Part shown: positions 1 to 11,869 of the stretch, one piece after another | Layout of the letters: each line of letters opens with the position of its first letter | Position numbering within the stretch: position 1 is the first letter of the stretch | Assembly (NCBI GenBank): GCA_025174535.1 | Contig: JALBUN010000001.1 | Coordinates: 1,054,001-1,118,000, forward strand | Direction of reading: 5' to 3' | DNA: 64,000 nucleotides | Source of the DNA: Cantharellus purpuraceus | Taxonomy: Eukaryota; Basidiomycota; Agaricomycetes; Cantharellales; Hydnaceae | The notes under the pieces: generated by a model | What the model was told of the DNA's origin: nothing | Database searches by the model: none | Seen by the model: only the letters and a program-made list of their open reading frames with translations | Made by a program: the position numbers and the translations under genes

Positions 1-1394
1 ACCTCCTGGTCGAACTTTATCTGTATGACCTGCCCTTTATGTCTGCCTTGAAGGGGATGAACAAAGAGCTCATCCCAGCCATCAATGTTCGCCTTAAACA
101 TAACATGTTCCTCAGAGACGTGAAGGCTCCCTACGTCCCATGGGATGGGCCTAATTGCGCGCAGGTTTGGCTCGGGAGTTGTGATGTGAACAATAGACTT
201 TGTCTGGATATCATATGTGAGAACAGATGCGAAATCACTGTATGCGTCCGTTATGAGATACAACAGACGTGTCTGACTGGGGTTTTGTGAAAATGACGCA
301 TAAGTGGTCGCTATGTCCTCTTGAGAGGTGACGCCAGGAAGGGAAATATACTCCGGCTCTGGGAGCGTAGTGGCAGCATTAGAGATATTGACAATATAAA
401 GCGGCTGGTAAGACGAGCTCTCGAGTTTAGCGAGGATCATGTAGCAGTCATCCAGAGATATGGACCTGATTGTCCACATCGTTGTCTTCCCGTCCGAGGC
501 TGAGGGTGTGACAAGAGTCGAAGGGAGTGTAAAGGCTTCACTGTTCGCCAGTGCACCAGTAAACGAATCGACAAGCTTCGAGACATAGATTAAGGTATCT
601 TTGCCGTTTTCCTTTGTTGATGAGTATGCCATAATCCTGCCAGTGTAAAGGATAAATACATCAACGCGTCAACACCTGCGCACGGTCCGAGTCTTGGCTT
701 ACTTATTGGACGAGGACACGGCAACCTGACTATATCGGAACGCATCATGGGTGAGGCGTTCGATACGACCTCGGCCAGGCTTGTTGTCCAATTCTGTAGA
801 TATCGGCGGAAGGACTTGATGGCTTTCCGAGTTTTCCCAGTAGCGCCTTGGATGAACAAAGAGATATGTCAGGGTCATGTCAAGGTCAACGAAAGAATTG
901 GCTTCACCAAAGCTGAAACACTTCAGACCCATCTAGATCCATTGCAAAAATGGCGCCGCCAGCTCGCCACACACCACGCCAGTCATCTCCTTGGATGGAA
1001 AGGAAGGTCAAGATGGTTCTGCCAGTACTCATATTGAAATGAGTGACACGTTCGAGTTCAGTGGAATTGGTATCATATGGTATTCTGAAAACTTGGGAAA
1101 CTTGTTCATTATCTGGCCTGTGTGTCAAGTATACCCTTGCTTGACTACTGGCTTGCTTCTCTTTTGGAAGTCGTTCCAGCCCTGCGACGTTGTAACCTGC
1201 CAGGTAAGCGTATACGGGTGAACACGAGCACAGATGAATTCAATGGAAGGTGTACCCTGTGCTGCATCCTGGTACTTCTCCAGTACATCCTTGATGTTGT
1301 CTTCAAGTGGGGGAACATTCAGAGTCTTGATCTTGTCCGCAGGGCGTTCGTATGGTAAATTATTGGAATCAGGAGAAATATAAGGATGCGACAT
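1..1394 (-). CDS. S9 (prolyl oligopeptidase)-like peptidase, N-terminal part
   Basis: I spliced this as exons 1394-1226, 1181-908, 846-703 and 636-1; introns of 44, 61 and 66 nt all have GT-AG ends and the frame is kept through to the window edge. About 407 residues are visible and the gene continues beyond base 1. The product opens with MSHPYISPDSNN and then shows repeated beta-propeller-like strands (for example DAFRYSQVAVSS followed by IMAYSSTKENGKDTLIYV, and QTRLLYLITDAY), the pattern of the WD40-like propeller that precedes the alpha/beta-hydrolase domain in dipeptidyl/acyl-aminoacyl peptidases. The catalytic Ser-Asp-His domain would lie outside the window, so enzyme activity is inferred from the propeller alone. 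No signal peptide is seen. A TATA-like box lies 57 nt upstream of the ATG. The propeller could also belong to a non-peptidase. Confidence 0.68.
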
Positions 1395-1449
1395 TACGAT
1401 GGTCTTCGTTAAAAAGGCCGCGGGAATGATCCCAGTGGACCATGTCCTG

Positions 1450-1457
1450 CTTATATA
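1450..1457 (-). promoter_or_regulatory. TATA-like box of the S9-like gene
   Basis: The minus strand reads TATATAAG here, about 57 nt upstream of the ATG at 1394, a normal distance for a fungal core promoter. The rest of 1395-1809 holds no ORF I can support and probably contains this gene's promoter and the 3' flank of the next gene. Confidence 0.45.
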
Positions 1458-1809
1458 GCATGCTGTTCTGAATGCTCAATTGAGCTTCTATCGAAGGCGC
1501 GCCCGCATTAATTTTATCACGTCACTGATCATATTTCGATCAATTCAAGAGATCTGTACACACGTCTAGTACTTGTAACGTAATGGAACTATCCACGCGT
1601 CCCTGCTATGTATACGGTGCAGAGAATTCAGATTCCAAGCCAAACATTTACTACACTGCACTGAGAGTTGAAAGAGGAGATACGTGCCCAGGTTGGCAGT
1701 GACTAATTTACCAGATCCAAATTGTGACCCCAAGTCTCGAGACTCCCTCGTGAAGAGCTAAATCTTTCCATGTACTCAACTACTACAGGATACACAGTGA
1801 GAGGTCATA

Positions 1810-2397
1810 TCAACAATCGAAAGGATATTTGGCCGGATAACTATTCTCTGCCCGCCCGACTTCCCACTCGATCCTACGATAACCTCTCCCAACTGGGAAA
1901 AACAGTCGAGATGTTTCCAGGTCCCACCACTGAGCTATGATTCTCGGCAGCATTGGACGCAAAGAGACGGTCGTGCGTCGTTGTAATTCCTCCTGAGCCT
2001 TCTCGAACGTAAGACCTTCGGCACCCATGAGACAGGCAATTGCAATGGTTGCGCCTAAGTTTATACCACTCTCGCAATGGACCAAAACTCGGCTACTGGG
2101 GCCCTCGCTGAGGCTCTTTCTGATAGAGGTGATAATATTGTCGAAGACAGCAAGAGACAAGGAATTGAGATCCTCGGAGACAATATATCGAGTGTGACTG
2201 ATCGGCGGGGGGTTGGGGCAAAACTCGTGGTAACGAACTTGTCCAATGCAAACGACGTGGGTAATAGACAAATGTTGCAAGGTGAATTTATCGGTACCAG
2301 CGGTCTGGTCAGCGATCCATAGCCTCTCTGGTAGGACCTTTGAAAAACGAAGAGTGTGGGCAGATGTACGACGGGCGAGAGGTTGTATCCTTTCCAT
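1810..2397 (-). CDS. Dual-specificity-phosphatase-like protein, probable pseudophosphatase
   Basis: A single exon of 195 codons starting at the ATG of MERIQPLARR; the frame is open 23 codons further upstream but contains no other ATG, and a TAA at 2464-2466 closes it. The fold signature is that of small cysteine phosphatases: LPERLWIADQ near the N-terminus, a beta strand ITHVVCIG, and the P-loop segment VLVHCESGINLGATIAIA. The canonical motif is HC-x5-R-S/T. Here the cysteine is present, but the arginine position is leucine (codon TTA) and the next residue is glycine. The Arg binds the phosphate, so catalysis is expected to be lost, as in STYX-type phospho-binding pseudophosphatases. The gene is otherwise intact, with no stops. 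A role as a phospho-reader or scaffold is inference. An upstream non-coding or short first exon cannot be excluded. Confidence 0.7.
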   Translation of the reverse strand: MERIQPLARRTSAHTLRFSKVLPERLWIADQTAGTDKFTLQHLSITHVVCIGQVRYHEFCPNPPPISHTRYIVSEDLNSLSLAVFDNIITSIRKSLSEGPSSRVLVHCESGINLGATIAIACLMGAEGLTFEKAQEELQRRTTVSLRPMLPRIIAQWWDLETSRLFFPVGRGYRRIEWEVGRAENSYPAKYPFDC

Positions 2398-3154
2398 GCC
2401 AGGTGTCTTCGAGTCAGAGTATTCGGTGAGTGGCAATGGGCATAACAGTAAGAGAAGACGAATTTATAGCTTTTAGGCGGATTCAACAACGCTTTAAGCT
2501 TGGCAGAAGTCCCACAAAGGCATGATCTTGTGATACAAGGTTGCCCACAGAGCGCAATGTCACATGGAAAGCCACTGTTGAAAATTGTAATCACCAGTCG
2601 TTGTTTAAGCCACAGCCATTTCAATCAAATATGGTGGACCTGAGCACAGAAAAGCCACACAGCTAGCCACTGATAGTGTTTGAGGAAAGCGCCATGTGTC
2701 ACCAAACGACACAAGTTTTCACTCCGACATATTTCGACACTTATACTTTTCTCACCTGCTAACAGCCTACGCGCAGTTCACCAAAGTGTTACTGGTCGCA
2801 ACGACTCACCCATTTTCTGGTCTCAAGAACAGTTCAATGTTACCCTTTGGGACACCGCAAACAAGTAAACAGTGAAGACCATAGCTTCATGCTGATGATA
2901 GTTACGGGGCTGTAAGATGAGGCGTAGCCAGAAGGAAGGTGAAAGACTTTTTCCTCTTGCACACCATCCTATGTGCATCTGGCGTCCAGACCTTCGCTAT
3001 CCTGCCCCAACACCGGGTCTCGATTTTTCAGTCATGCATTGTACATTCCTTTCGCTGTCTAGTTGATACAACACTTCTAACAACTTTAAAAGCCTGCGTG
3101 ATTGTGACGGCTACACTGAACCAAGACACTGCTTATCCACATCATCAACATCAT
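2398..3154. other. Intergenic region, no gene supported
   Basis: Between the pseudophosphatase start and the TAF1 stop. Only short overlapping ORFs without recognisable features occur here. It should hold the phosphatase-like gene's promoter and the TAF1 3' UTR. Confidence 0.5.
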
Positions 3155-6100
3155 TCATGCCTTCTTCCCAAGCTTTAGTTTGATCTTCGGCGGCCCAATC
3201 CCCGCAGGCTGAGGCGCGACGACCGGTGGCTGTGGCGGCTGACTCTCATTGTCAAACCCATCAAACGCTGCCGCAGACACAGGAGGGCTCGTCGCGAGTG
3301 GTGAGGGCACAGCGGCTGGGAACCCGTATGCAGAACTAGGTGGTCGATAGGAGGAAGGGAAGAGTCCATCAGGAGCAGACATGTATCCGAGGCCTTGTGG
3401 AGCACCTGATGCGGGCGGAGAGAGTGCACCACCTGGGGCGGGAGGGGATGTTGCGCTGGGAGTCGGTACGACCCCCACGGCGCCCACCGGCTGCGGTGTG
3501 TTATACTCTGCCCACTTGGGACAATTCCGGTTGGTCTCTGTAAGGATTGGGTAAGAGCAGTCCAAGACAGGGTGGTTAACTAACTCACTCATGTGTCCCA
3601 TTTGTCCGCAATGACCGCAGCGTCGCTGGTAAAGACCCTTAGCACGGGAAAATCAAACAGCAATAAACACTCACTGTCGTCTCCGTCTTGATCACGCGTT
3701 TCAACTGCAATGTAATACCACCTTCCTTCACAGCCTTTGCATTTTTGCGGTTCACACGGCGCTCCTGGTTCTTCTTCAACTTGATGATGCGTTCCTCCAG
3801 CCTATTTCGAATGGTCAGTTATCTGCAACCCCACTGATAAAAGTTGAGTATACTTCTTCCTCGCACGGGCATCCCTGTCCATATCACCCGTTGGTGCAAG
3901 TGCCTCCTCGGCGATCAACTCCTCCTCAATCTGCTGGCGTTTCCGAACATATGCACTGATCACCGCGGAGTCTCGCACGATCTCGGTTTGCCAAGCACCG
4001 TCGATCTGCAGGACCTTCAGCAACGGAGAAATAAATAACACATGTAAACAACGAACTAGTCTGCGAATTTTCAGGACTTTCTGTGCATTCTCAGGGCCAA
4101 TGCTCATGTCTCGATCCATCGATGACCCACGACTGAAGGCAGGAGATGCTGGGATGGATATAGACCTAGCTGGAGCTTCCGTGTCCCCCACGGTCACTGA
4201 AGGAGCCGCAACAGGAACAGGAACCGTAGTAACAGGAGGAACAGCAGGTGCTGGTGTTACCACTGGAGGAGAATTGGCCGTAGCCAATGGCGATTCGTCC
4301 CGTGCCTCTCCAGAGATCCGACGTTTTTTCACAGGACGCTTGTCTTCCTCGTCTTCCGTCAGCTCGGGTTCAGTCCTGCGCACTAACGAGTTCCACTGAT
4401 TGTTCCATATTCGTACAATTTCCTGATTGTACTTTGTTTGTTGTTCCTGGACATTGTAACGATGCTGAGACTTGGGCCGATTCTCCGCTTCAGCTACATG
4501 ACGATTAAGTAAGAATGCTCAGTGAAATAAGCAACGAACCTACCCAATTTGGCTTCATAGTCCTCATCGGCCCCCACGAATATTTCTTTCATAGACACTC
4601 GAATGCAACTGAAAGCCTCTCCACGGCCTGTCGGATCACCTTCACCGTGCAATTGCAACATCGCCTTGCCCTGTGTCGCCAGTAAGAAATTCTTCGTCGT
4701 GATCCACGGAGCGAGCCGTTGTTCAATAGCCAACTGTGATTCCTCGCCCTCGTCGCCTGCTTCGGCGCCGGCGTAGCCAGAGTCTTGCAAATGACGCTGG
4801 CCGACTTGCATGCTCTCCGAGAGTACCACCGCCTCGGGCTCAACCATCTTCAGCATGTCTGCGTCGCTCGGAATAGTCCAATTTGCTTTCAGCCGCCAAA
4901 ACCCTTGATGTGGCCCTCGCCGGTGATACTCCATGAATTCCTACCGACTTATTAAGCAAAATTCACGCAGACAACATACCCACCTGAACATACCTTCAAT
5001 CGCTGGCGCATTTGCAACTCGTTCTGGTCTGGAAAGTACTTCATGAGCCTCGAAATCTTCAAGCGCTCCCCTTGACTCTTGCGCAGTAATTTGAAGGCAA
5101 TGATTTGCAGACGGTGCTTGAGAGTTGTGGTGATCTTCCGTGAGTGAGGCCCGGGTACTTCATGCACGGGATACGTCTGCCCGGTGACGAACAGTGTCTT
5201 GATTTCCCTGAGATAGTATTTGGGCTCCCCTTTGATGGTACTCCTGTTTAAAAAGCACTATTAGAAGAGGGCATCTAAATGTCTGTCCGGAAGAACACGC
5301 ACCGCACAACAAGAAAATCTGTATGGTAAGGCTTTTGTCGGAATATAGGGACACGGATCAAATTATTGTATAGAGCTTGAACAACCTGTCCTTTATGCAC
5401 GAAACCGAATTTTTGAAAGGGTGACTGGTCGTCCGGTTCGATAAGGAAAGGTTCTCCAACGTCATACTGATGGTACATGGCTTCATTGCGGTCCAAAAGT
5501 GTCGTAGCAAGTTGTCACACACCTTGGGGACATGCTCATCCTGTTGATCACGTTTCCTGTAATAGTTCACAACCATACTACCCATTCCAAAGCTGGACAT
5601 GATCGGAGGATGCTCCTCCTACGCTTTTCCATCAATCATACCGCACAACAAAGCAGAACCGCAAAGCAAAAACCTACGCACCGAGAACTCGAACAGGATG
5701 TACGAGCTAGTGTCTTTCAGCGTCAAATCGGTTGTCTTTCGTAATGCCTCTCCTGCGTCGCCGCCACGCCCAATCGTCCTCCCCTGTCGATCTTTCTTTT
5801 TCTTCGCAGTGCGCACTTTGCTGAACCGTATCTCGATATTAGACGGGAATTGCAGTGCCGGGCGGTGGAATGATCGCGCCTCTTGCTTGGTGAGACGTGT
5901 TTTGTACTGTGTGTCAAGAGTAAGCAGGAGCCTTGCGGCGAAAATGTTGATCCGCACGTACAAAGGGAAGCTGGAGCTTCTGAGCGGGATACGAATGGTG
6001 GATATGAAGGTCCTGGAAGGTCTGCCGCACGCGCTGCCGAGCAGTCTCCTTGGACACCTCGTATTGCTGGTCATTAGATAGATTGAATTTATCGCGTGGC

Positions 6101-7242
6101 TGGTTAGCCTCCATGCGCAGTCGTTTCTTGGAACGCGTTGGCTCTGAACGACCGTCAGCACACCCAAGACACCAAGCAGATCTCACGACCGGAACATACC
6201 GGGAGCAGCTGGAGCCTCAGGCTCCTGGGCCACCTCCTCATTCAACTCGAGCTGCGTAAAATCACGGAACGGCGTTGTGGAGTCCCAAATAATACTTTGT
6301 GTCCATACACCAGACTCAAGCGTCGCGTTGGCGGGTGTCATGACCTCTTCCGCTTTCTTGTATAACATGGTAGTAGTTTGTTTTTCAGGTGCAGGTGGCT
6401 CCACGCCATTGATACCGTTACCATTACCGCCCTCAAAGGCCTCATCTTGCGCATCAGGCTCGTATATGATTTGTTCCTCCCAATCAGAGAGCAAAACGAG
6501 ATCAAAAGAGCGGTCAGAAAGACGGAGATTGACGGGTGTGCGGCCAAGCTGGGTACGCTCTATGAGTGCCTTGCGGAGATCGTCCTCGACCGTGCTGGAA
6601 GTGACCACTTCTTCCACGCGTCGAGTCTCGACTTCACGCTTTGTGTCTCCCACCACATCGCTCAGGTATCCGCGGGGCACCCGCTTCGACTTTGGAAGCA
6701 CAATCTCCACTGCGCACATGAAACATTGCAAACGTCACCACCACCATCAACACAAAACCTTTCTCTTCTTACTCACCATTAAAAGATTTCTTCGTTATCC
6801 TCGACTTTTTCACAGCAAACCCCTTGAACAACTCGGAAAACTCCAAAATCCTCCCCTTCTCAAACGCCGGAAACCGCTCATACACGGTCTTTGGCCTCTC
6901 CATCAACCTCTTCACAATCCTCGTCTTCCTCTTTGGCTCCTCAGCACGTAGCGGGGTGGTCGGCTCCTCCTGCTGCTCCACCTTCACACCGGACGCACCG
7001 TCCTCACGCATCAGATCCTCCTCCCTCCTCACCTCCGCATCCACCTCGTCCTCCCAGTCTTCGCCCTGGCCACTATACAAACTATCCCCCCACGAAAGAC
7101 CCGACAAACCGGAGATACCAAGCTGACTTCCCAGACTAGACGTACTGGGCAGATTCAGGCCTTTAAGGACGTGGTCCAAGCCGAATCCAGTCAAAGACGA
7201 CATGGCTTGGCTCTCATCCTGAGCAGTGTCGTCAGTAAACAT
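3155..7242 (-). CDS. taf1: TAF1, largest subunit of transcription factor TFIID
   Basis: Thirteen exons read by eye: 7242-6777, 6709-6200, 6143-5962, 5906-5682, 5618-5523, 5466-5303, 5243-4994, 4940-4544, 4493-4057, 4005-3854, 3801-3675, 3625-3589 and 3537-3155. The introns are 49-67 nt with GT-AG ends, and the CDS totals 3426 nt (1141 aa) in frame. The N-terminus is acidic. The central conserved block (about residues 340-790, DUF3591) includes NLSNDQQYEVSKETARQRVR, QEARSFHRPALQFPSNIEIRF and SSFGMGSMVVNYYRKRDQQ. Near residues 1003-1020 is a zinc knuckle (C-x2-C-x4-H-x6-C, RRCGHCGQMGHMKTNRNCP), followed by a Pro/Ser/Ala-rich tail ending KIKLKLGKKA. I see no bromodomain, which matches fungal TAF1. 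The protein scaffolds TFIID at RNA polymerase II promoters in the nucleus. The gene is essential in yeast and appears intact here. Confidence 0.95.
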
Positions 7243-7658
7243 AATTTAGAACAGATTATGAAATGCACCTTTTGGGACGATTTATTAGACATGACGAACG
7301 ACACTGAACCAGAATACTGATCTTGACAAGGGGGTATGCCAATCCACTCACGAGCACGTCGAATACCAAGTGGCACGCGCTCCAGCAAAATTCAGGGAGC
7401 GCGTCAAACAAGAACGGTCTGACTACACCCAGTACACAACCACCCACAGGCCGCGGATCTGACCACAATAGGCAAGTCGCCGAGGTCAACATTACTTTGC
7501 TATTTTGTAGGATGCAAACGCGACAGCGACGTATGATACACTCCAAGAAGAACACCCAAAGCAAAAAAGGGACAGGAACGAGGAAGGAGAGAATGCCACC
7601 ACCAAATACATACAGATCCACCAACTAGACCACCGACCCTCGACCTAGTTACCGGCAC
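7243..7658. other. TAF1 promoter / pacC 3' flank
   Basis: This 416-bp spacer separates two minus-strand genes. I see no further coding region. It should contain the TAF1 promoter and 5' UTR and the pacC polyadenylation region; no clear TATA box was identified. Confidence 0.4.
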
Positions 7659-10600
7659 TCACGCCCCAACCATCTCAACATCTCTCCCCCGCTCCACTCT
7701 CGTCTGTCGCAGCGGGGGTGACGATGGTGGCACGGGCAAGCGCGGGATCGATGTGGGAACAGGCGGCGGCGTCCCATACCGCTCCCGATACTGCGCGTTA
7801 ACATACACCAATAAATCACGCACAATCAGCGCGTGTCGTGTCCTCTCCCCTCCATCGTCCCCTGGCCGGCCAGATGCAGTGGCAGTTGCAGGCGCACACG
7901 ACGGGGCAGCAGGCATGCGTCTCAGCGCATCACTCCTCCCCCTCTTCACCTCCTCATCCACATCCATCGCATCCTCCTCCCCTCTACCATCCTCTCGTCT
8001 AAGCACAATCCGGCTCACCCCCTTTTCAAGCTCCACATCCCCACCATTCATATCTACATCTCCCCCTCTCCCCGCAACCGCCGTTAGCGTCGGCAAAGAC
8101 GGAAGCGTCGGATACCGCACCGTCGACAATGACGGTGTAGGCGTACCTGACCGTGTAGATACAGACCCAGAAGTAGAAGGTCGGGAAGTAGGTGTTGATA
8201 CCCGAGTAGGACGTAGGGGCGGAGACGACTGTGTAGATGACATTGAAGGTGAAGGCGACCGATGATGTGGACGCAGCAGCGGATTCGCATAAAGTCCCAG
8301 GCCATTACCGCTGCCGACGACGCTTCCCGAACATACCGAGGAAGCAGCGGGGAGCCGAAGCGCAGGAAGCTTGAACACAGGATCCCCAGAGGTGCGAAGC
8401 GTCGATAGCGTATCCTTATCCCTCTGGATGTCCTTATCGTCTGGAGATATCGGTGACTTATCCAACGCCACAGCTGCAACGACCTTCTCAAAGCTAGGGA
8501 GCGACGGATATATCCTGTCCTTCTCTCCCTTCTTACCACCCTCCTCCGCCCTCTCCCTCTCTCCACCCCGTTCAAACGTCCCTGGCGCCGTCTTCAGTCG
8601 CACGACATGTTCATGCTTCACCGCCATACGATTCAATGCTGCAAGCATCGGAGGCGCAAGCGGCTGCCCTCTCCTCGGCCCAAACTCAAACTCCCCAAAG
8701 TCATAATCCAACTGTCCACCTTGGGGATGAGAGGGATACCTCTGCGCATGCAACGGCGGCACCTGGTGTTCTCCGCTCGGGAGCTGCACATGCGCTCCGG
8801 AATTCCCGTATGGGAATGTGTGTCCCATGTCAGGCGAATACCTGCCTCCTCCGGCACCGACACTCCCGTTCCCGCCATCATGGGGCGGACTATCGCGGTC
8901 CCCAAGCCCACCTGCACTCGACGAACTCGGCGTCGACGGCGGGCCCACAAAGAGCTGCTGTGGATGATGCATCTGGTGTTGCGCATACTGTGGAATCGGG
9001 ATATCAGGAATGGTGATATGGGTGTTAGGCGGGTAAGGCGGGTACACGCCGTCCGTGTCGGGCTCAAACTTGTGCACAGGCGCCGGACGGCCGAGGCCTG
9101 GCGTGCTCGCGCTTGTGGTCCAGTGTTGCTGGTCATACATTCCACCGCCCCCTGCTCCTGGGTGCTGCACATATGCCGCTGCCGCCCCTCCTCCGCCTCC
9201 TCCGCCGCCACTACTCCACCCGATGCCAGGCATCCCGGTCAACCCCAACTGCGCCAGAGTGGTCGGATCAAAATACACCCCAGCACCTCCTCCCCCCCCG
9301 TCCCTGCCAGCCTCTCCTACACCTGTCACTCTCCCGTCCCGCCCGGCAGACACGTCCCGTCCCAGCGCAACGAGGAACGTGTTGACAACCGCCAATTCTT
9401 CGGGCGTACGAATATCCACGCTTATTTGCTGGGGGTTGAACTGCATATTTGGATGCTGTGCAGCCTGCTGATGCGAATGCGCATGTGGCTGTGGAGGATG
9501 GCGCTGGTGCCCGTTGGTGGGCGACTGAGAGGTGGGAGAATGCGACGAATGGACATGTGTCTGCGCCGGGGCCTGATGATGGGCGTGGTTCTGGGTGTGG
9601 CTCTGTCCTTGCGACAGGGACTGCGAATGTGCAGGTGCGTGCATGAGCGGTGCCGACGCAAACGTGTGCTGTGGCGGCTGCTGATGTCGCTGATGCTGCT
9701 GCTGGGGTTGCGAGTGCGTGGGGTTTGCAATATGGCCGGCGAATGCAATGGAACTAAGACGAGAAGCCATTTCTTCAAAGCGGTCAGTGTTGCCCAGGTG
9801 TGTAGGCCAATACAAACTGACCAGCATCATAGCGCGGATCCAATTTCCGTCTCTTCATATCCGCCAAAAAGTCGTCCACGGACCCGCCGCCTCCACCTTG
9901 CTGTTGTTCGAATTCACGCACACGTTTCACACCTCCCGAGTGGCCGCTCCCGTGGGGATGAGCTTGAGCTTGGGACCAGCCACCGGGTGTTCCCGGACCA
10001 GTAGGCTGGTAACCCGACGCTGCTCCGCCAGCGGCGGCACCGGTATACTCGGCGCCGACACCTTTGGCGGCAAATTCGGAAGCAGGGGTGTCGCCCATAA
10101 AGTATTCGGGCCGCTGGAGACGCACGTCGGGGTGAGGGATTTCGGGGCTGGGGGTGGGGATGCCAAAGTGGCGCTGCGTGTGGGTGTGAGAGAGACTGAG
10201 GGAGTGGGAGCGGCTGTGTTGCTGCGGGGCGGGGGGACGGAGATGGTGTGCAGAGAGCGAGCCAGAGTGCTGGTGCTGGTGCTGGTGCTGCGGGGGTGAC
10301 GACTGCTGGGGCTGGGAGGACGGCGTGCCGGGGACGGTGATGGCCTTTGAATGTTTGTGCTGGGCATGGTGCTCCTCGGTGTGAATTTTTTCGTGCTTTT
10401 TCAGGTCTTGGGGGCGCTTGAAAGACTTTGTGCACACGTCGCACACGTGTGGCTTGAGGGGGGTGTGGACTTTGCGTGTGTGAGCGGACGGGAGAGCAGG
10501 CAGGACGGGGCTTGGCGCACTCACCGCGGAGATGGCTTGTGATGTGGTCGCGCTTGGCACAGGTGGTGTCGCAGTCCTTCCACTTGCATGAGAGACAGAG

Positions 10601-10795
10601 GTTGTTGGTGCTCTTGCGGCCAATGTGGTCGTTGCAGAGGTGCATGTAGAGGGCCTCGGGGTCAGGGGCGACTCTGTCGCAGCGCTCCCACTGGCATCTG
10701 TGTCCCTCGGCGGTGGGACTGGCGGGGGGGGCATTGGGGTCGTCTGGATGGGGCGAGCTGGTGTCGGAAGAGTCAGATATGGCTATGGAGGGCAT
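7659..10795 (-). CDS. pacC: PacC/Rim101 pH-responsive C2H2 zinc-finger transcription factor
   Basis: Exons 10795-10525, 10469-9822 and 9772-7659, with GT-AG introns of 55 and 49 nt; the CDS is 3033 nt, giving 1010 aa. Three consecutive C2H2 fingers lie near residues 34-57, 70-92 and 100-120. Finger 2 ([20 protein letters not shown]) and finger 3 ([21 protein letters not shown], after VHTPLKPHV) are the diagnostic PacC/Rim101 sequence, and the basic stretch after finger 3 is also typical. A segment [19 protein letters not shown] lies at the end of exon 2. The remainder is long, low-complexity (Gln/His, Pro, Gly and Ser tracts) and extends the protein well beyond ascomycete PacC (about 680 aa from general knowledge). 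The protein is expected to be activated by proteolysis at alkaline pH and to bind GCCARG; a dense cluster of such sites lies directly upstream. The start was chosen because its ATG leads directly into finger 1. Confidence 0.95.
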
Positions 10796-10856
10796 GGTGG
10801 GAGGAAAGAGAAAAGAGGGATGGCTGGGGATGCTATTGGAGACGGGCATTTGTAGT

Positions 10857-11796
10857 GCCAAGAGAGAGAGAGCAGAGCCAAGCCCATCAGGTAGACGCCG
10901 TGCCAAGCACATCAAAAGAAGGGGTCCACAACCCGACACTCGGACCCTCCCGAAGCCGTGTCCGGGGGCCGTCTTGATCGGACAGCTCCGGCAGCCAAGA
11001 GAAGACACCAGGCACTCTGTTCTGCCACAGGGCCACGCCAAGCCATGACTCGATCTGCTGCGCGGGTTCAGGGTCACCCAACAACGTGTTCTGATTTGCA
11101 GTCATACCTGGCACAGCTTGGTACTGGACTATGCAGAATTGCCAATACTTGCGTACTGCCAGAGCGTACCAACGTAAGCGGTGATCCAAGCCGACTGATG
11201 CTGCACTGGGCACACCGACTTGTTCTGTGTTGCGGCAAGGAGAGAACACACCACGTTCGCCCACCTCCAGTTCTGGGCTCCACAGCTTGGCAGTCCAAAA
11301 CGCATCTTGCAACAGCTCTCGGCGACTCGGATTCGGCGGTGGCTCTCTACTCTCGACCGTCCTTGCAAGCCTAAAGTGGCCACTGTTCCGCGCCAACCAA
11401 GTATTCTCGTTATTTCAACTGCAGCCGAGTTGAGCGGTAAGAAAGACTCGAAAAAAAAGTCAATCAGCACGGTTTGAAACTCAGGTGCTGCCCAGCTATC
11501 CTTGGCGCAACCGAACACGCTGCCGGCATCCCAAATGGCCTCACCACCCCACGCCAGAACACATCGAAGCTGACACAGCCGTGCCCAGCCGCCGACGACA
11601 CCCATCAACTCACCACCGCAACGCACGTTCGAGTGCCGACAGAAACCCTCCTCTAAATCCCTTGTGTGTGTGATCTGATGCCGCCCAGCCAAACCCACAA
11701 CCAACACTCTACTGCAAACGAACCTTGTCTACCACGCACGCACGGATCCCCCCCGCGCCTTCTATATAGCGCCAAGCAGCCAGATCTTACGCCAAG
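10857..11796 (-). promoter_or_regulatory. Cluster of GCCAAG (PacC-type) sites upstream of pacC
   Basis: GCCAAG occurs at 10857, 10877, 10902, 10994, 11037, 11771 and 11791 (plus strand), and its complement CTTGGC at 11286 and 11501. That is nine hexamers within about 940 bp, 62-1001 bp upstream of the pacC ATG, against roughly 0.5 expected by chance. GCCARG is the established binding core of PacC in Aspergillus. Autoregulation is the natural inference. Only short shadow ORFs occur in this interval. Confidence 0.6.
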
Positions 11797-11869
11797 CACA
11801 ACTATGACGTCGCGCATGCTGCTATACGCAGCGGGCAAGCCGACTCGGCAGTCGTGGAATCGACAACTG

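Noticed and set aside
1809..2624. 187-codon alternative frame over the phosphatase-like gene
   Set aside because: Overlaps a frame that carries the P-loop and strand pattern of cysteine phosphatases; the alternative has no recognisable features.
8607..10004. 465-codon plus-strand ORF opposite pacC
   Set aside because: It is antisense to a confidently spliced PacC gene; GC-rich low-complexity DNA keeps several frames open by chance, and the product is Arg-rich with no family features.
11129..11707. 192-codon minus-strand ORF upstream of pacC
   Set aside because: No family resemblance, competing open frames on both strands and location in the probable pacC promoter; treated as chance.
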